Of a stretch of 64,000 nucleotides of DNA, positions 46,818 through 54,643 are shown one piece after another. The translations under genes were made by a program, and so were the position numbers. The stretch spans positions 2,506,501-2,570,500 of the forward strand of contig NZ_JAPEPW010000001.1 of NCBI RefSeq assembly GCF_026339955.1. The letters run 5' to 3'. The stretch is from Streptomyces sp. NBC_01549 (lineage in GTDB: Bacteria; Actinomycetota; Actinomycetes; Streptomycetales; Streptomycetaceae). Position 1 is the stretch's first letter; every line of letters starts with the position of its first letter. A model generated the notes under the pieces. That model was not told the DNA's origin. It worked only from the letters and a program-made list of their open reading frames with translations, and did not search any database.

Positions 46818-47576
46818 TCAAGCTCCCGTGATGTCGCGGTCCGTGATGTGGCGAGCGCCACCCCACGTCTGTTCGATGCTATTCGCGTACGTGTCGAACA
46901 GGCCGCCGCCCGGCATGCGACGCAGATGGAGAACAGGGGCCAGATAGGCGCCGATGCCGTAGACGTGCGGGTTCACGAGCATCTCGTCATCAGACCGGTA
47001 GATGGAGTTGTAGAGCGTCGAATCGTGCAGCCGGAAGCCGATGTCTGGGTGGCTCTCGAAGAGTGGGCGATAGTTCAACAGGGCATTGCGGATCTTGCCG
47101 TCCATGATCCGGTGCCCTTCGTCTATGCCACGTTGCCGGACCGCTTCGCTGCCGGGGTCCCCAAGCAGGATTCGCACCTGCGTAGTCCCAGCGACCTTCG
47201 CCTTCAAGATGTCGTGAAACACGGGGTCTTCAGACAGGAAGAGCCCGGAGTAGACGAGCACGTCTAGGTGTTTCTCCGCCCGCGCGTAGATCTCGCGCCA
47301 GAGTCCAGCGGGCACCGTGTGCCGGTGTGGGTAGACCGCGACGATCTCAGCCTTGCTCAGATCCATCGCACTGTCGACGGTGCGACTGTCCTCCCACAGT
47401 GTGGTCACGTCGACCTTGAGCGCTGAGGCTGTCGCGTACTGATGGCGCCGGTACGGCACTTTCCCCTGAGTGATCCAACGCTCGACAGTCTTTGGGTTGA
47501 CCTCGATCGCTTCCGCCAAGTCCTGGACGCTCATGCCTCGCGCCAGGAGAGCGGACCGCAAACGCTCATTGGACAT
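46818..47576 (-). CDS. XRE-family regulator with C-terminal effector domain (DUF5919-like)
   Basis: A 252-aa protein. The N-terminal helix-turn-helix is MSVQDLAEAIEVNPKTVERWITQG. The domain of about 170 aa that follows has strands such as VLVYSGLFLSEDP and QVRILLGDPGSEAVRQRG, the arrangement of AICE regulators annotated DUF5919. The ATG at 47576 is used since GGGAG lies at good distance; a GTG two codons earlier is possible. It is transcribed divergently from the Spd/transfer operon across a region with a perfect 13-bp palindrome, which it or the GntR protein may bind. Confidence 0.83.
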   Translation of the reverse strand: MSNERLRSALLARGMSVQDLAEAIEVNPKTVERWITQGKVPYRRHQYATASALKVDVTTLWEDSRTVDSAMDLSKAEIVAVYPHRHTVPAGLWREIYARAEKHLDVLVYSGLFLSEDPVFHDILKAKVAGTTQVRILLGDPGSEAVRQRGIDEGHRIMDGKIRNALLNYRPLFESHPDIGFRLHDSTLYNSIYRSDDEMLVNPHVYGIGAYLAPVLHLRRMPGGGLFDTYANSIEQTWGGARHITDRDITGA

Positions 47577-47731
47577 CTGCACTCCCGATGGAACTTCTAG
47601 GGAGCTCTTGACGGTAGCCAGATCGGCGTGAGCTGTCCACGCATGGGGTCACCAACTCCCCTGACCTGCACCGATTCTGATGGTGCGCCAAGAAGTCCCC
47701 GGCGCGAAGCCAAGACGTTCCGTCGCTGCAC

Positions 47732-47773
47732 TTGACGGACCCCCATGCAGTACCTGTAAAACAGGTACTGCAT
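47732..47773 (+). promoter_or_regulatory. promoter overlapped by 13-bp inverted-repeat operator
   Basis: TTGACG (47732-47737) and TGTAAA (47755-47760) are spaced 17 bp, a good sigma70-like promoter reading toward the transfer genes. A perfect inverted repeat, ATGCAGTACCTGT (47745-47757) / ACAGGTACTGCAT (47761-47773) with an AAA spacer, covers the -10 box. This is the layout of a repressor operator that switches off the transfer operon. Confidence 0.75.
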
Positions 47774-47918
47774 CACCGCACGACCAGGAGCCCCGCATCG
47801 GACGGGGGGAGGCGACCCGGCGCCTTGGCATTCACCGGAGGGCTCAGACCGAAAGGTCACGTCTCCATACGCCTACTTCGAGGCCGGACGGCTCTACCTG
47901 ACACGGGAGCGCGGTCGC

Positions 47919-48041
47919 GATGAAGGAGACACGCACCACCGCCCCGGCATCCAGCCGCGAGGGCGCGGGACCGAATCCCGCCCGGGGCGCTGCGGTCGCC
48001 CGACCGCTGTACGTCCGGCACGCACAGAGGAGAAGCACATG
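47919..48041 (+). CDS. possible 40-aa leader ORF
   Basis: ATG-initiated 40-codon frame, basic (MKETRTTAPASSREG at the start). Its TGA overlaps the ATG of the next small gene (ATGA), which suggests translational coupling. A GGGAG lies upstream at long spacing. It could equally be untranslated leader; no family is recognised. Confidence 0.3.
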
Positions 48042-48203
48042 AGCGACAGCAAGAGCGGCGCCGTCTTCAACTTCGGCGACAGCAACATCACGTTCGGCGG
48101 CTCCGTGGTCCTGGGGGACCAGGTGGCCGTGTCCGGCGGTGTCGTCCACGGCGACGTGGTCATGGGTGCCGGGAGCAAGACCGAGAGCACCGACGACGAG
48201 TAG
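48039..48203 (+). CDS. 54-aa glycine-patterned AICE protein
   Basis: Short gene (MSDSKSGAVFNFGDSNITF...) with a strong AGAGGAG site and an ATG start. The sequence alternates Gly-rich turns with short hydrophobic strands (FGGSVVLGDQVAVSGGVVHGDVVMG), suggesting a small beta-solenoid or sheet. The end is acidic (STDDE). It is followed by a textbook terminator, so it is the main product of the palindrome-controlled promoter. Function unknown. Confidence 0.7.
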   Translation: MSDSKSGAVFNFGDSNITFGGSVVLGDQVAVSGGVVHGDVVMGAGSKTESTDDE

Positions 48204-48262
48204 GACGCCTCGCTCGCTCACCGTCGCGCGTAGTTCACGCGACCTTCCACCATCAACGGCGC

Positions 48263-48296
48263 GCGGCTCCCGGGGTGCCACCCGGGAGCCGCTTTT
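48263..48296 (+). terminator. Rho-independent terminator
   Basis: 12-bp perfect stem GCGGCTCCCGGG / CCCGGGAGCCGC, 6-nt loop, followed by TTTT. It lies 60 bp after the 54-aa gene and before the DUF6284 gene, so the two may differ in expression level by read-through. Confidence 0.85.
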
Positions 48297-48329
48297 CGGG
48301 CCGTTCCTCCGTGAAGGGAACCACGACCC

Positions 48330-48596
48330 ATGGAACACATCGGTACTGACCAGGCGGTTGTTACCGCCGACGAGTTCGACCGCGAGCCGACGTTCGCAGA
48401 GCTGGACGCCATCGCGCACGAGATGCCCGTGATCCGGGCGGAAGTCGAGCTGCTGGACGCGCAGATCATCACGCTGGACCGCACCCCCACCGAGCTGGAC
48501 CAGCGGCGCATCCGCAGGGCCCGCCGCAAGGTGCTGACCGCTCGCCTCGCACTGTCGAACATGACCACGATGCGCATTCCGGGGGTGGGAGCGTGA
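48330..48596 (+). CDS. DUF6284-like small AICE protein
   Basis: An 88-aa acidic/basic helical protein with the pattern FDREPTFAELDAIAHEMPVIRAEVELLDAQI...ELDQRRIRRARRKVL. It resembles the DUF6284 proteins that sit upstream of spd genes in many Streptomyces AICEs and plasmids. Likely two long helices forming a hairpin. The next gene begins at a GTG that overlaps its stop by 4 bp. Function unknown. Confidence 0.75.
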   Translation: MEHIGTDQAVVTADEFDREPTFAELDAIAHEMPVIRAEVELLDAQIITLDRTPTELDQRRIRRARRKVLTARLALSNMTTMRIPGVGA

Positions 48597-49036
48597 GCGC
48601 CCCCGACAACCTCGCCGCCGCGCACGCCGAGGTCAAAGCGGAGATCGCGCGGACCGACACCAAGACCGGTCTGTTGCTGGCGTTCGTCGGTGCCGTCCTC
48701 GCCGGATCGTGGACGGTCGCGAAGGACGTCCCGCTGACCGTTCCCGCGTACGTCGTGGGCGGGCTCGGGATGGGGCTGCTGGTCGCCGCGGCTGACCTTC
48801 TGCTGCGGGCGGTCCGGCCGAACCTGGGCGGTGGTCGTGGGTTCCCGCTGTGGGCGACGCTCACGGCCGAGGAGATCAGCGCCACCCTCGCCGGCGACCA
48901 GGCCGCGGACATCGCGGGCCTTTCCCGCATCGCTGTCGCCAAGTTCACCAACCTGCGCCGCGCGGTCCACCTGACCCGCGCGGGCGGCGCCCTGCTCATC
49001 CTCGCGGCCCTGCTCGCCCTCGGGGGTGCGGCATGA
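48593..49036 (+). CDS. membrane protein resembling Pycsar effector TM family
   Basis: A 147-aa protein. An N-terminal helix with AEIARTDTKTGLLLAFVGAVLAG leads into TM1; TM2 is VVGGLGMGLLVAAADLLLRAVRP. An amphipathic stretch (PLWATLTAEEISATL) follows, then TM3 at the C-terminus (GGALLILAALLALGG). This layout matches the PycTM/DUF5706-like family. In AICEs such proteins occupy the position of Spd spread proteins. Here it is coupled by 4-bp overlaps to the genes on both sides, so a role in plasmid spread or in membrane-linked immunity are both possible. Confidence 0.75.
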   Translation: MSAPDNLAAAHAEVKAEIARTDTKTGLLLAFVGAVLAGSWTVAKDVPLTVPAYVVGGLGMGLLVAAADLLLRAVRPNLGGGRGFPLWATLTAEEISATLAGDQAADIAGLSRIAVAKFTNLRRAVHLTRAGGALLILAALLALGGAA

Positions 49037-49929
49037 ACCGCACGGGCAGGATCCTGCTGGTGACGGCGCTGGTCGCGGTCGTCGCGATGGCGTTCAGGGT
49101 CTCGTGGAACGCGTTGCGGGACATCGCCAACGCCATCGGCGCAGACCACACCGCCGCGACGCTCTACCCGTTCGTGGTCGACGGCCTCATGGCCCTCGCC
49201 CTCGTCGCCACGCTCGTTCTGGCCGGACGGGACCGGACGTTCTCACTGCGGGTGCTGGGCACCTACACGCTCGCCTCGCTGGTCCTCAACTACGTCCACG
49301 GACTCGTTCCCGAGCTGCACGGCCGGACGGTCGACTGGGGACGACTCGCGGACTGGGACCCGGCGAACTGGGCGCTCGTACTGCTGGCCACCTCGCTCCC
49401 GGTCGGGTCGATCTACTTCGGCTCCGATCTCGTCGCGAAGGTGCTGCACCACCGCCCCGCCCCGATCCCGCCCCCGGTCGTGAATGCGGAGGAATCGACC
49501 GAGACCGTAAGCAATCGGTCTACGGCTGACCTCACGGAATCGACCCCACAGCCCGTTCCCGCGGCTCCGGTGCGGATGCCCGATCCGGTGGCCGTGGAGT
49601 TCGTGAAGTCGACTCTCCCCCTCAAGCCCGTACCGACCGCCCTCGCCCCGACTGTTGCCCCGGCGATCGAGCGGCGCGCGGTGGCCGCGGCTGAGTCGGC
49701 CCGCCCGCGTCGGGCGACGGGTCGGGTTCCCGAGGTTGCCCGATCGAGCCGGCCGAGGCGCACGCCGGATCAACTGCTCGCCGAAGCCCGCACGGTGACC
49801 GCCGACTGGCCGGACGCGAAGCTCACGGCCGAGGGGATCCGCCTCGCGGTGCACACCTCGCCGAAGAACGCCCGGACCCTGCGCGAGACCCTCCGAGCTG
49901 AACGCGACGGCACCGTCAAGGCCGGCTGA
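49033..49929 (+). CDS. DUF2637 (SpdB2-like) spread protein
   Basis: A 298-aa protein. Four transmembrane segments lie in the first 140 aa (for example ILLVTALVAVVAMAFRV and YPFVVDGLMALALVATLVLA). A long Pro/Ala-rich cytoplasmic linker leads to a basic C-terminal block (DWPDAKLTAEGIRLAVHTSPKNARTLRETL) that resembles a helix-turn-helix. DUF2637 proteins are the SpdB-type spread proteins of Streptomyces mobile elements, helping the element move between hyphal compartments. The start overlaps the preceding stop (ATGA). Confidence 0.85.
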   Translation: MNRTGRILLVTALVAVVAMAFRVSWNALRDIANAIGADHTAATLYPFVVDGLMALALVATLVLAGRDRTFSLRVLGTYTLASLVLNYVHGLVPELHGRTVDWGRLADWDPANWALVLLATSLPVGSIYFGSDLVAKVLHHRPAPIPPPVVNAEESTETVSNRSTADLTESTPQPVPAAPVRMPDPVAVEFVKSTLPLKPVPTALAPTVAPAIERRAVAAAESARPRRATGRVPEVARSSRPRRTPDQLLAEARTVTADWPDAKLTAEGIRLAVHTSPKNARTLRETLRAERDGTVKAG

Positions 49930-50312
49930 TGGGCGGGTCGTTCGGCAAGTGCTACGACCCTTCCGGCAGTCAGTTCGGCATCCCCACCTACCCCTGGCGC
50001 TACGCCCCCAAGGGGCTCGCCACCCGCCGCCAACTCCGTGCCCGGGGCTTACGCCCCGGAGGTCAGCAGATAGCCGCGCAGGTGCTGCGCCCGCGCTACC
50101 GGCGCGGCCCGCTGACCGCCTACCTCTACCGCGTCGACCGAGCCAAGCCCGTCCGGCCCATGACCCCGGCGAGGTGGGCAGCGCTCGCCAAGGCCAACCT
50201 GGCGCGCCGCACCTGCCCGAAGTGCCGCACGGACGCCGGATACGTCATCCCCACCTCGCTCGGCATGTGCGTGCCCTGCGCCTACCCCGACGACGAACAG
50301 CGCGCCGCCTGA
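49929..50312 (+). CDS. RRQRL-motif zinc-binding protein
   Basis: A 127-aa basic protein with ATRRQLRARGLRPGGQ (the RRQ(R)L-type motif) and a C-terminal Cys pair set CPKC...CVPC that should bind zinc. This small family is found in Streptomyces AICEs between spd and tra genes; its function is not established. Start ATG overlaps the previous TGA by one base. Confidence 0.82.
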   Translation: MGGSFGKCYDPSGSQFGIPTYPWRYAPKGLATRRQLRARGLRPGGQQIAAQVLRPRYRRGPLTAYLYRVDRAKPVRPMTPARWAALAKANLARRTCPKCRTDAGYVIPTSLGMCVPCAYPDDEQRAA

Positions 50313-50341
50313 ACACGTCGACCAGACCCAGGAGTTCCGCT

Positions 50342-50551
50342 GTGACCAGCACCAATACCACCCCGCCCGCCGTCGCCTACTCCTGGCACGGCTGGGTGAC
50401 CGTACGCGGCCAGGGCCGCGCGTTCGCCTCCGGCACCGTCACCGGCCCACACGGCTACTGCCGCGCCCGGGCCCTGCGCGACATCGGCGCCTGGCTGGGC
50501 GCCCACGGCTGCACCGGCCGCCTCGCCGACATCACCCTGCTGCCCGCTTGA
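50342..50551 (+). CDS. small AICE protein of unknown function
   Basis: A 69-aa product from a GTG start. It has a compact pattern AYSWHGWVTVRGQGRAFASGTVTGPHGYCRARALRDIGAWLGAHGC. It is conserved in character with small proteins encoded just before traSA in Streptomyces AICEs, but no family function is known to me. 84 bp before the FtsK-like gene. Confidence 0.6.
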   Translation: MTSTNTTPPAVAYSWHGWVTVRGQGRAFASGTVTGPHGYCRARALRDIGAWLGAHGCTGRLADITLLPA

Positions 50552-50635
50552 ACCTCCCCTCGCTGCCGGGCCCGACCGCCCACCTTCCACAGCAACCGGT
50601 CGGGCCCTCGACTCCCGTGAAGGAGCAGATCCATC

Positions 50636-52870
50636 GTGACCGAGACCACCGTATTCACGCCCCCCGACGAGCCGGCGGGCACCAGCGAGCGGACGGCCGA
50701 CGTGCTGCCGTTCCCGCTGAAGAAGGACACCGACCCGGCCCCCGCCCCGGAGTTGCCGGCCGAGAGCGTGATGAAGCCGGGCGAGTGGGAGGCCGAACCC
50801 CCCGACACCGACGACCCCGAGGCCGAAGGACTGGCCGAGGGTGCCCCGGTCGACCCGCCGCGCGAGGTCTACCCGCCCTCGGTGGCCGAGTGGATGGAGG
50901 CCAAGGACAAGGCGCGCATGGCGGTGCTGCCGGACTGGGTGAAGCTGCCCGACCAGCGCAAAGCCGTCCGCAAGTGGGCGGTCCGCCACTACTCCGCGGT
51001 GGCCGGCTACCACGCCGTTCGCCTGCCGTGCATCTACACGCCGAAGGTGCTGTGGTACTCGCCGCGCGGGGCGTGGCGCTGGTCGGCCGCGATCGGCCGG
51101 TGGGTGTTCGACGCGGAAGGCAAAACCCTGCGCCTCGCCTCCGTGGCCAACGAGGACGCGGCCGAGTACCTCAAGCTCTCGCGGCAGCGCAACGACCGCG
51201 TGAGGCTTCGGGGCATCGTCGCGGCGATCGCGAGCCTGGTCGGCCTCGCCGCCGCGCTCACCCTGTACGTCATGGCGCCGTCGTGGCTGCTCCTGCTGGC
51301 CGTGGCCACGCTGACCACCACGTTGGGCGCGGTGGGGGCGCCGGCGGACCGGCCGCTAATCGACATGGCCAAGGTGACGTTCCGCAAGCGGCGGCTGTCC
51401 TCGGACATCGTCATCCGCGCGCACGAAGCTGCCAGGCTGACCAGCAAGGACCAGTCCATTGCGTTCCCGCGGCCGATCGGGCGGGACGGCGATGGGTGGC
51501 GTGTGGTGGTCGATCTGCCGTACGGCAGGACGTTCGAGGACGCCCTCAATGCTCACGCCCGGCTCGCGTCCGGCATGGACATCGCGCCGACTCAGCTCTT
51601 CCTGGACAAGGACGAGACGAGTGGCCGGCGGGTGTCGTACTGGATCGCCGACCGCGACCCGCTCGCCGTCCCGTCCGGCAAGTCCCCGCTGTTGGGGGCG
51701 ACGCGGGTGGACTTCTGGAAGCCGTTCCCGTGGGGTGTGGACGAGCGGGGCAACCCGGTCATGGCCACGATGCTGTGGCTGTCTCTGCTGGTCGGCGCGG
51801 TACCGCGGCAGGGTAAGACGTTCTCTGCCCGGACGATCGCGCTCGCCGCCGCGCTGGACCCGTACGTACGCCTGTACCTGTTCGACGGGAAGGCGTCGCC
51901 GGACTGGCGCAAGTTCGCCAAGGTCGCCCACCGCATCGCGTTCGGCATCGTGCCCAAGAACGGGTTCGATCCGGTGGTGCACATGCTGACCTCGCTGCGC
52001 GAGCTGAAGGCGGACGTCGAGGACCGCTACCACCGGCTCTCTGAACTGCCGCTGCACATCTGCCCGGAGGGCAAGCTCACCCCGGAGATCAGCCGGGACA
52101 AGAAGCTGAACATGCCCCTCACGCTGTTCGTGGTGGACGAGGTGCAGGAGTACTTGCAGCACCCCGAGCACGGCAAGGAGATCCTGTCCTTGCTGGTCTA
52201 CCTCGCCCGGGTCGCGCCGGCGGTCGGCGTGAGCGTGATGACGTCCACGCAGAAGCCGGACGACAAGGCGTGCCCCTCGGAGCTGCGCGACCAGCACCAA
52301 GCACGGTTCGCGCTGCGCGTCGGCGCCTACCAGGTCTCCGACACCATCCTCGGTGCGGGCTCGTACTCCGAGGGCCTGGACGCGTCCAAGCTCCTCAAGT
52401 CCCACAAGGGTGTAGGCCTGCTCAAGGGCATGTCGGACGACTCCGGGATCGTGCGGACCTACCTTGCCGACGGCCGCGACGCCGAACGCATCCTGACCCG
52501 CGCCGCGGCGCTGCGCGAGGCCGAGGGCACGCTCACCGGCGACGCGGCCGGCGAGGCCCCGGCCCCGGAGGTCTCCGCCACGATCCTGGACGACGTCGCC
52601 CAGGTGCTGGACAAGGGCGAGGCCAAGGTGTGGTCCGAGACCATCGTCGACCGCCTCGCCGACCTGCGCCCCGAGTCCTACGGCGCGTGGGCCGAGCTGG
52701 ATCCCAAGCCCAAGGCCGAAGCCCTCTCCAACGCGCTCAAGCCGTTCGGCGTCGGCACGCTCCAGATCAGCCGCCGCATCGACGGCGAACAGGTCAACAA
52801 GCGCGGCATCAAGCGCGATGACCTCGCCACTGCGATTACGGAGCGCAACAGGAAGCGGGACGCCGGATAG
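50636..52870 (+). CDS. tra: FtsK/SpoIIIE-like DNA translocase, main transfer protein (TraSA/TraB type)
   Basis: A 744-aa protein. It has an acidic N-terminus and two close TM helices (about aa 185-230, IVAAIASLVGLAAALTLYVM and WLLLLAVATLTT). The RecA-like domain has Walker A GAVPRQGKTFSAR (about aa 385-400) and Walker B TLFVVDEVQEY. A C-terminal winged-helix-like region (VDRLADLRPESYGAWAEL...) would bind the clt/TRS site. Streptomyces elements conjugate as double-stranded DNA using this single hexameric pump. AGGAG precedes the GTG start. Confidence 0.93.
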   Translation: MTETTVFTPPDEPAGTSERTADVLPFPLKKDTDPAPAPELPAESVMKPGEWEAEPPDTDDPEAEGLAEGAPVDPPREVYPPSVAEWMEAKDKARMAVLPDWVKLPDQRKAVRKWAVRHYSAVAGYHAVRLPCIYTPKVLWYSPRGAWRWSAAIGRWVFDAEGKTLRLASVANEDAAEYLKLSRQRNDRVRLRGIVAAIASLVGLAAALTLYVMAPSWLLLLAVATLTTTLGAVGAPADRPLIDMAKVTFRKRRLSSDIVIRAHEAARLTSKDQSIAFPRPIGRDGDGWRVVVDLPYGRTFEDALNAHARLASGMDIAPTQLFLDKDETSGRRVSYWIADRDPLAVPSGKSPLLGATRVDFWKPFPWGVDERGNPVMATMLWLSLLVGAVPRQGKTFSARTIALAAALDPYVRLYLFDGKASPDWRKFAKVAHRIAFGIVPKNGFDPVVHMLTSLRELKADVEDRYHRLSELPLHICPEGKLTPEISRDKKLNMPLTLFVVDEVQEYLQHPEHGKEILSLLVYLARVAPAVGVSVMTSTQKPDDKACPSELRDQHQARFALRVGAYQVSDTILGAGSYSEGLDASKLLKSHKGVGLLKGMSDDSGIVRTYLADGRDAERILTRAAALREAEGTLTGDAAGEAPAPEVSATILDDVAQVLDKGEAKVWSETIVDRLADLRPESYGAWAELDPKPKAEALSNALKPFGVGTLQISRRIDGEQVNKRGIKRDDLATAITERNRKRDAG

Positions 52871-52878
52871 GTCCCAGA

Positions 52879-52960
52879 GGTTGCTACCGGTAGCGGCAGG
52901 GGTCGCTACCGGTAGCAACCCTGCTAGCGACCCAAACCGCCCCTGATCAGGTCGCTAGCA
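52879..52960. repeat. nested inverted repeats after tra gene, clt candidate
   Basis: 16-bp perfect arms GGTTGCTACCGGTAGC (52879-52894) / GCTACCGGTAGCAACC (52905-52920), each holding the palindrome GCTACCGGTAGC. A second inverted repeat follows: TGCTAGCGACC (52922-52932) / GGTCGCTAGCA (52950-52960). Such repeats next to the transfer gene fit a clt (transfer-protein loading) locus. A simple terminator is the alternative, but there is no T tract and the operon continues 50 bp later. Confidence 0.6.
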
Positions 52961-53010
52961 CCTATCGGCCCACCTGCGGAAACCCTCGAAACCCGCCTGA
53001 GAGGCCCCTG

Positions 53011-53262
53011 ATGAGCCTTCCCGTCCTCGCTACCGCCTTCCTGCTGACCGTCACGCTTGGTTACAGCGCCAAGTGCTGGCTGAGCCCGTTCGGCGACTGC
53101 CGCAAGTGCGCCGGCATGGGCCACGCCTTCAAGACCGACCGCAAGGGACGCCTCAAGCGCGGCAAAGACTGCCGCCGCTGCCAGGCCACCGGCAAGCGCA
53201 TACGCGTCGGCCGCTGGATCTACAACCGCGCCGCGCGCACCTACCGCGCCGGCACCCGCTGA
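53011..53262 (+). CDS. small membrane-anchored CxxC protein (Spd-like)
   Basis: An 83-aa protein. An N-terminal TM helix (VLATAFLLTVTLGYSA) is followed by a DnaJ-like cysteine arrangement CRKCAGMGH ... CRRCQATGK, which should bind zinc. The C-terminus is basic. Such proteins sit downstream of tra genes in AICEs and are presumed spread factors. It is followed by two more small membrane genes in the same direction. Confidence 0.7.
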   Translation: MSLPVLATAFLLTVTLGYSAKCWLSPFGDCRKCAGMGHAFKTDRKGRLKRGKDCRRCQATGKRIRVGRWIYNRAARTYRAGTR

Positions 53263-53282
53263 CCACCCCCAGGGGAGGACCC

Positions 53283-53477
53283 ATGGTCATCACCATCCCG
53301 CTCGTGCTGCTGCTCGCCGCCGTGCTCGCGCTGCTGCTGCGCTTCCGGGCGCTCGGTGCCGGCGCGGCCGTCGCCGCCGTGCTCTTCGGCTTCTACCTCG
53401 CCGGCACCGGCGCAGCCGACACCGTCAACCAACTCGTCACCGCCGTCACCGGCGCCCTCGCCGGCACCGGCCGCTGA
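53283..53477 (+). CDS. 64-aa membrane protein (Spd-like)
   Basis: Short hydrophobic protein with two TM helices (VITIPLVLLLAAVLALLLRF and GAAVAAVLFGFYLAGTG). Start ATG with GGGGAGG upstream, 20 bp after the CxxC gene. Presumed member of the spd set by position. Confidence 0.65.
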   Translation: MVITIPLVLLLAAVLALLLRFRALGAGAAVAAVLFGFYLAGTGAADTVNQLVTAVTGALAGTGR

Positions 53478-53491
53478 AGGGAGACCAGGAC

Positions 53492-53977
53492 GTGAACGAA
53501 CCCACCGCTTACCACCGCCCGGCCGGATACGAGCCGACGGCCGTGGAAGTCCACCACCCCACCCCGCTCGCGCCCTACGACCTCGCCACGCCGGTGGCCA
53601 TGGACCCGTACGCCGAGCGTCAGCCGGTGGTGTGGGTGCCCGACGCCTACGGCCGCATGGTCCCCATGCCCAAGCACCTCGCCCCGCCCGCCGTCGTCGC
53701 CCCCGCGCCCCGCGACCTGACCCCGCTCCCGCTCCTCGACCCCGTCGCGCAGCGCCTCATGGGCGCCGGCATCGGGGGCGGCGCCCTGTCCGCCGGGGCC
53801 GGATACGGCATCGGCGAAGTCATCAACGCCGCCGCCGGCTTCAGCGGCGGGGCACTGATCTGGATCGCCCTCGTCGTCCTCGCCCTGCGCACCCCCGCTC
53901 GCGCCATCACCGGCGGCAAGGGCAGCACGGTCAACATCCGCAAAGCCGTCATCAAGCGCAGCCACTTCCACGGCTGA
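53492..53977 (+). CDS. Spd-like membrane protein with proline-rich N-terminus
   Basis: A 161-aa protein. A Pro-rich soluble N-terminal half (about aa 1-85) leads to a Gly-rich hydrophobic segment (MGAGIGGGALSAGAGYGIGEVI) and a TM helix (GGALIWIALVVLALRT), then a basic tail RKAVIKRSHFHG. GTG start preceded by AGGGAG. This resembles spread proteins encoded after tra in Streptomyces elements. Confidence 0.7.
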   Translation: MNEPTAYHRPAGYEPTAVEVHHPTPLAPYDLATPVAMDPYAERQPVVWVPDAYGRMVPMPKHLAPPAVVAPAPRDLTPLPLLDPVAQRLMGAGIGGGALSAGAGYGIGEVINAAAGFSGGALIWIALVVLALRTPARAITGGKGSTVNIRKAVIKRSHFHG

Positions 53978-53996
53978 ACACCCCCAGAGGAGAACC

Positions 53997-54557
53997 GTGT
54001 TCGACATCCGCATCATCTGCGACCCCGCCGACGAGCCGGACATCACCCGCGCGTTGACCGCCGCGTTCGACTGCGACCCCATCCAGCGCCGCCCCGCCCA
54101 CAACGGCCACCGCGTCCGCCTCTACACCAAAGCCTTCCACCCCGACCCCGCCGCGCTGCTCAACGATGCCCCCGAGGCGACCGAGGCAGGGCCGACAGCA
54201 TGGCCCACGCCGGAAGACGCCTACGCCACCGCCCCCGGCATCACCTACGAGATCGCATGGACCGCTTCCACGGCCAGGACGCTCACCGAGAACCCGCACG
54301 GCGGCGACGTGGACCGCGAGTACTGGCTCCGCAAAGCCGCCCTGCTGGACCGCATCGCGCTGGAGCACGAGGCCGACGGCGTCCGCAACGGAACCGACGA
54401 GATCGCGGCCCATGCCGCTCGCCAGCTCATCGAGATCGACCAGGACGGCGAGGGCGACTACAGCGGCGCCCCGTACTGGCCGGAGCACCCGGCCACGCTC
54501 GCCCACCCGCGCGGCTACGTCCGCCAGGAATACGCCGTCTGGGCCGAGAACCAGTAG
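53997..54557 (+). CDS. AICE hypothetical soluble protein
   Basis: An 186-aa acidic protein. It begins with a beta-alpha segment (FDIRIICDPADEPDITRALTAAF) and contains a helical region DREYWLRKAALLDRIALEHEADG. No motif is recognised. GTG start with AGGAGAA upstream. It is the last gene before a 12-bp-stem hairpin that separates the spd block from the replication genes. Confidence 0.65.
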   Translation: MFDIRIICDPADEPDITRALTAAFDCDPIQRRPAHNGHRVRLYTKAFHPDPAALLNDAPEATEAGPTAWPTPEDAYATAPGITYEIAWTASTARTLTENPHGGDVDREYWLRKAALLDRIALEHEADGVRNGTDEIAAHAARQLIEIDQDGEGDYSGAPYWPEHPATLAHPRGYVRQEYAVWAENQ

Positions 54558-54564
54558 CTACGCC

Positions 54565-54604
54565 AAGGGCGGCCCCCGTCTCGCCAAAGTCCGGGGCCGC
54601 CCTT
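54565..54604 (+). terminator. hairpin between spd block and replication genes
   Basis: 12-bp arms AAGGGCGGCCCC / GGGGCCGCCCTT with a 16-nt loop, starting 8 bp after the preceding stop codon. Confidence 0.65.
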
Positions 54605-54643
54605 GCCAACCAGAACCCAACACAGGAACTGGAGACCTCCAGC

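Noticed and set aside
47970..48000. tRNA-like T arm around GCGGGACCGAATCCCGC
   Set aside because: The loop is not TTCRANY-like and no acceptor, D or anticodon arms can be folded around it; it lies in the leader of small genes.
52879..52920. Simple operon terminator after the tra gene
   Set aside because: There is no T tract, the repeat contains two exact palindromes, and same-strand genes resume at once; kept as a clt candidate, although a terminator role is not excluded.
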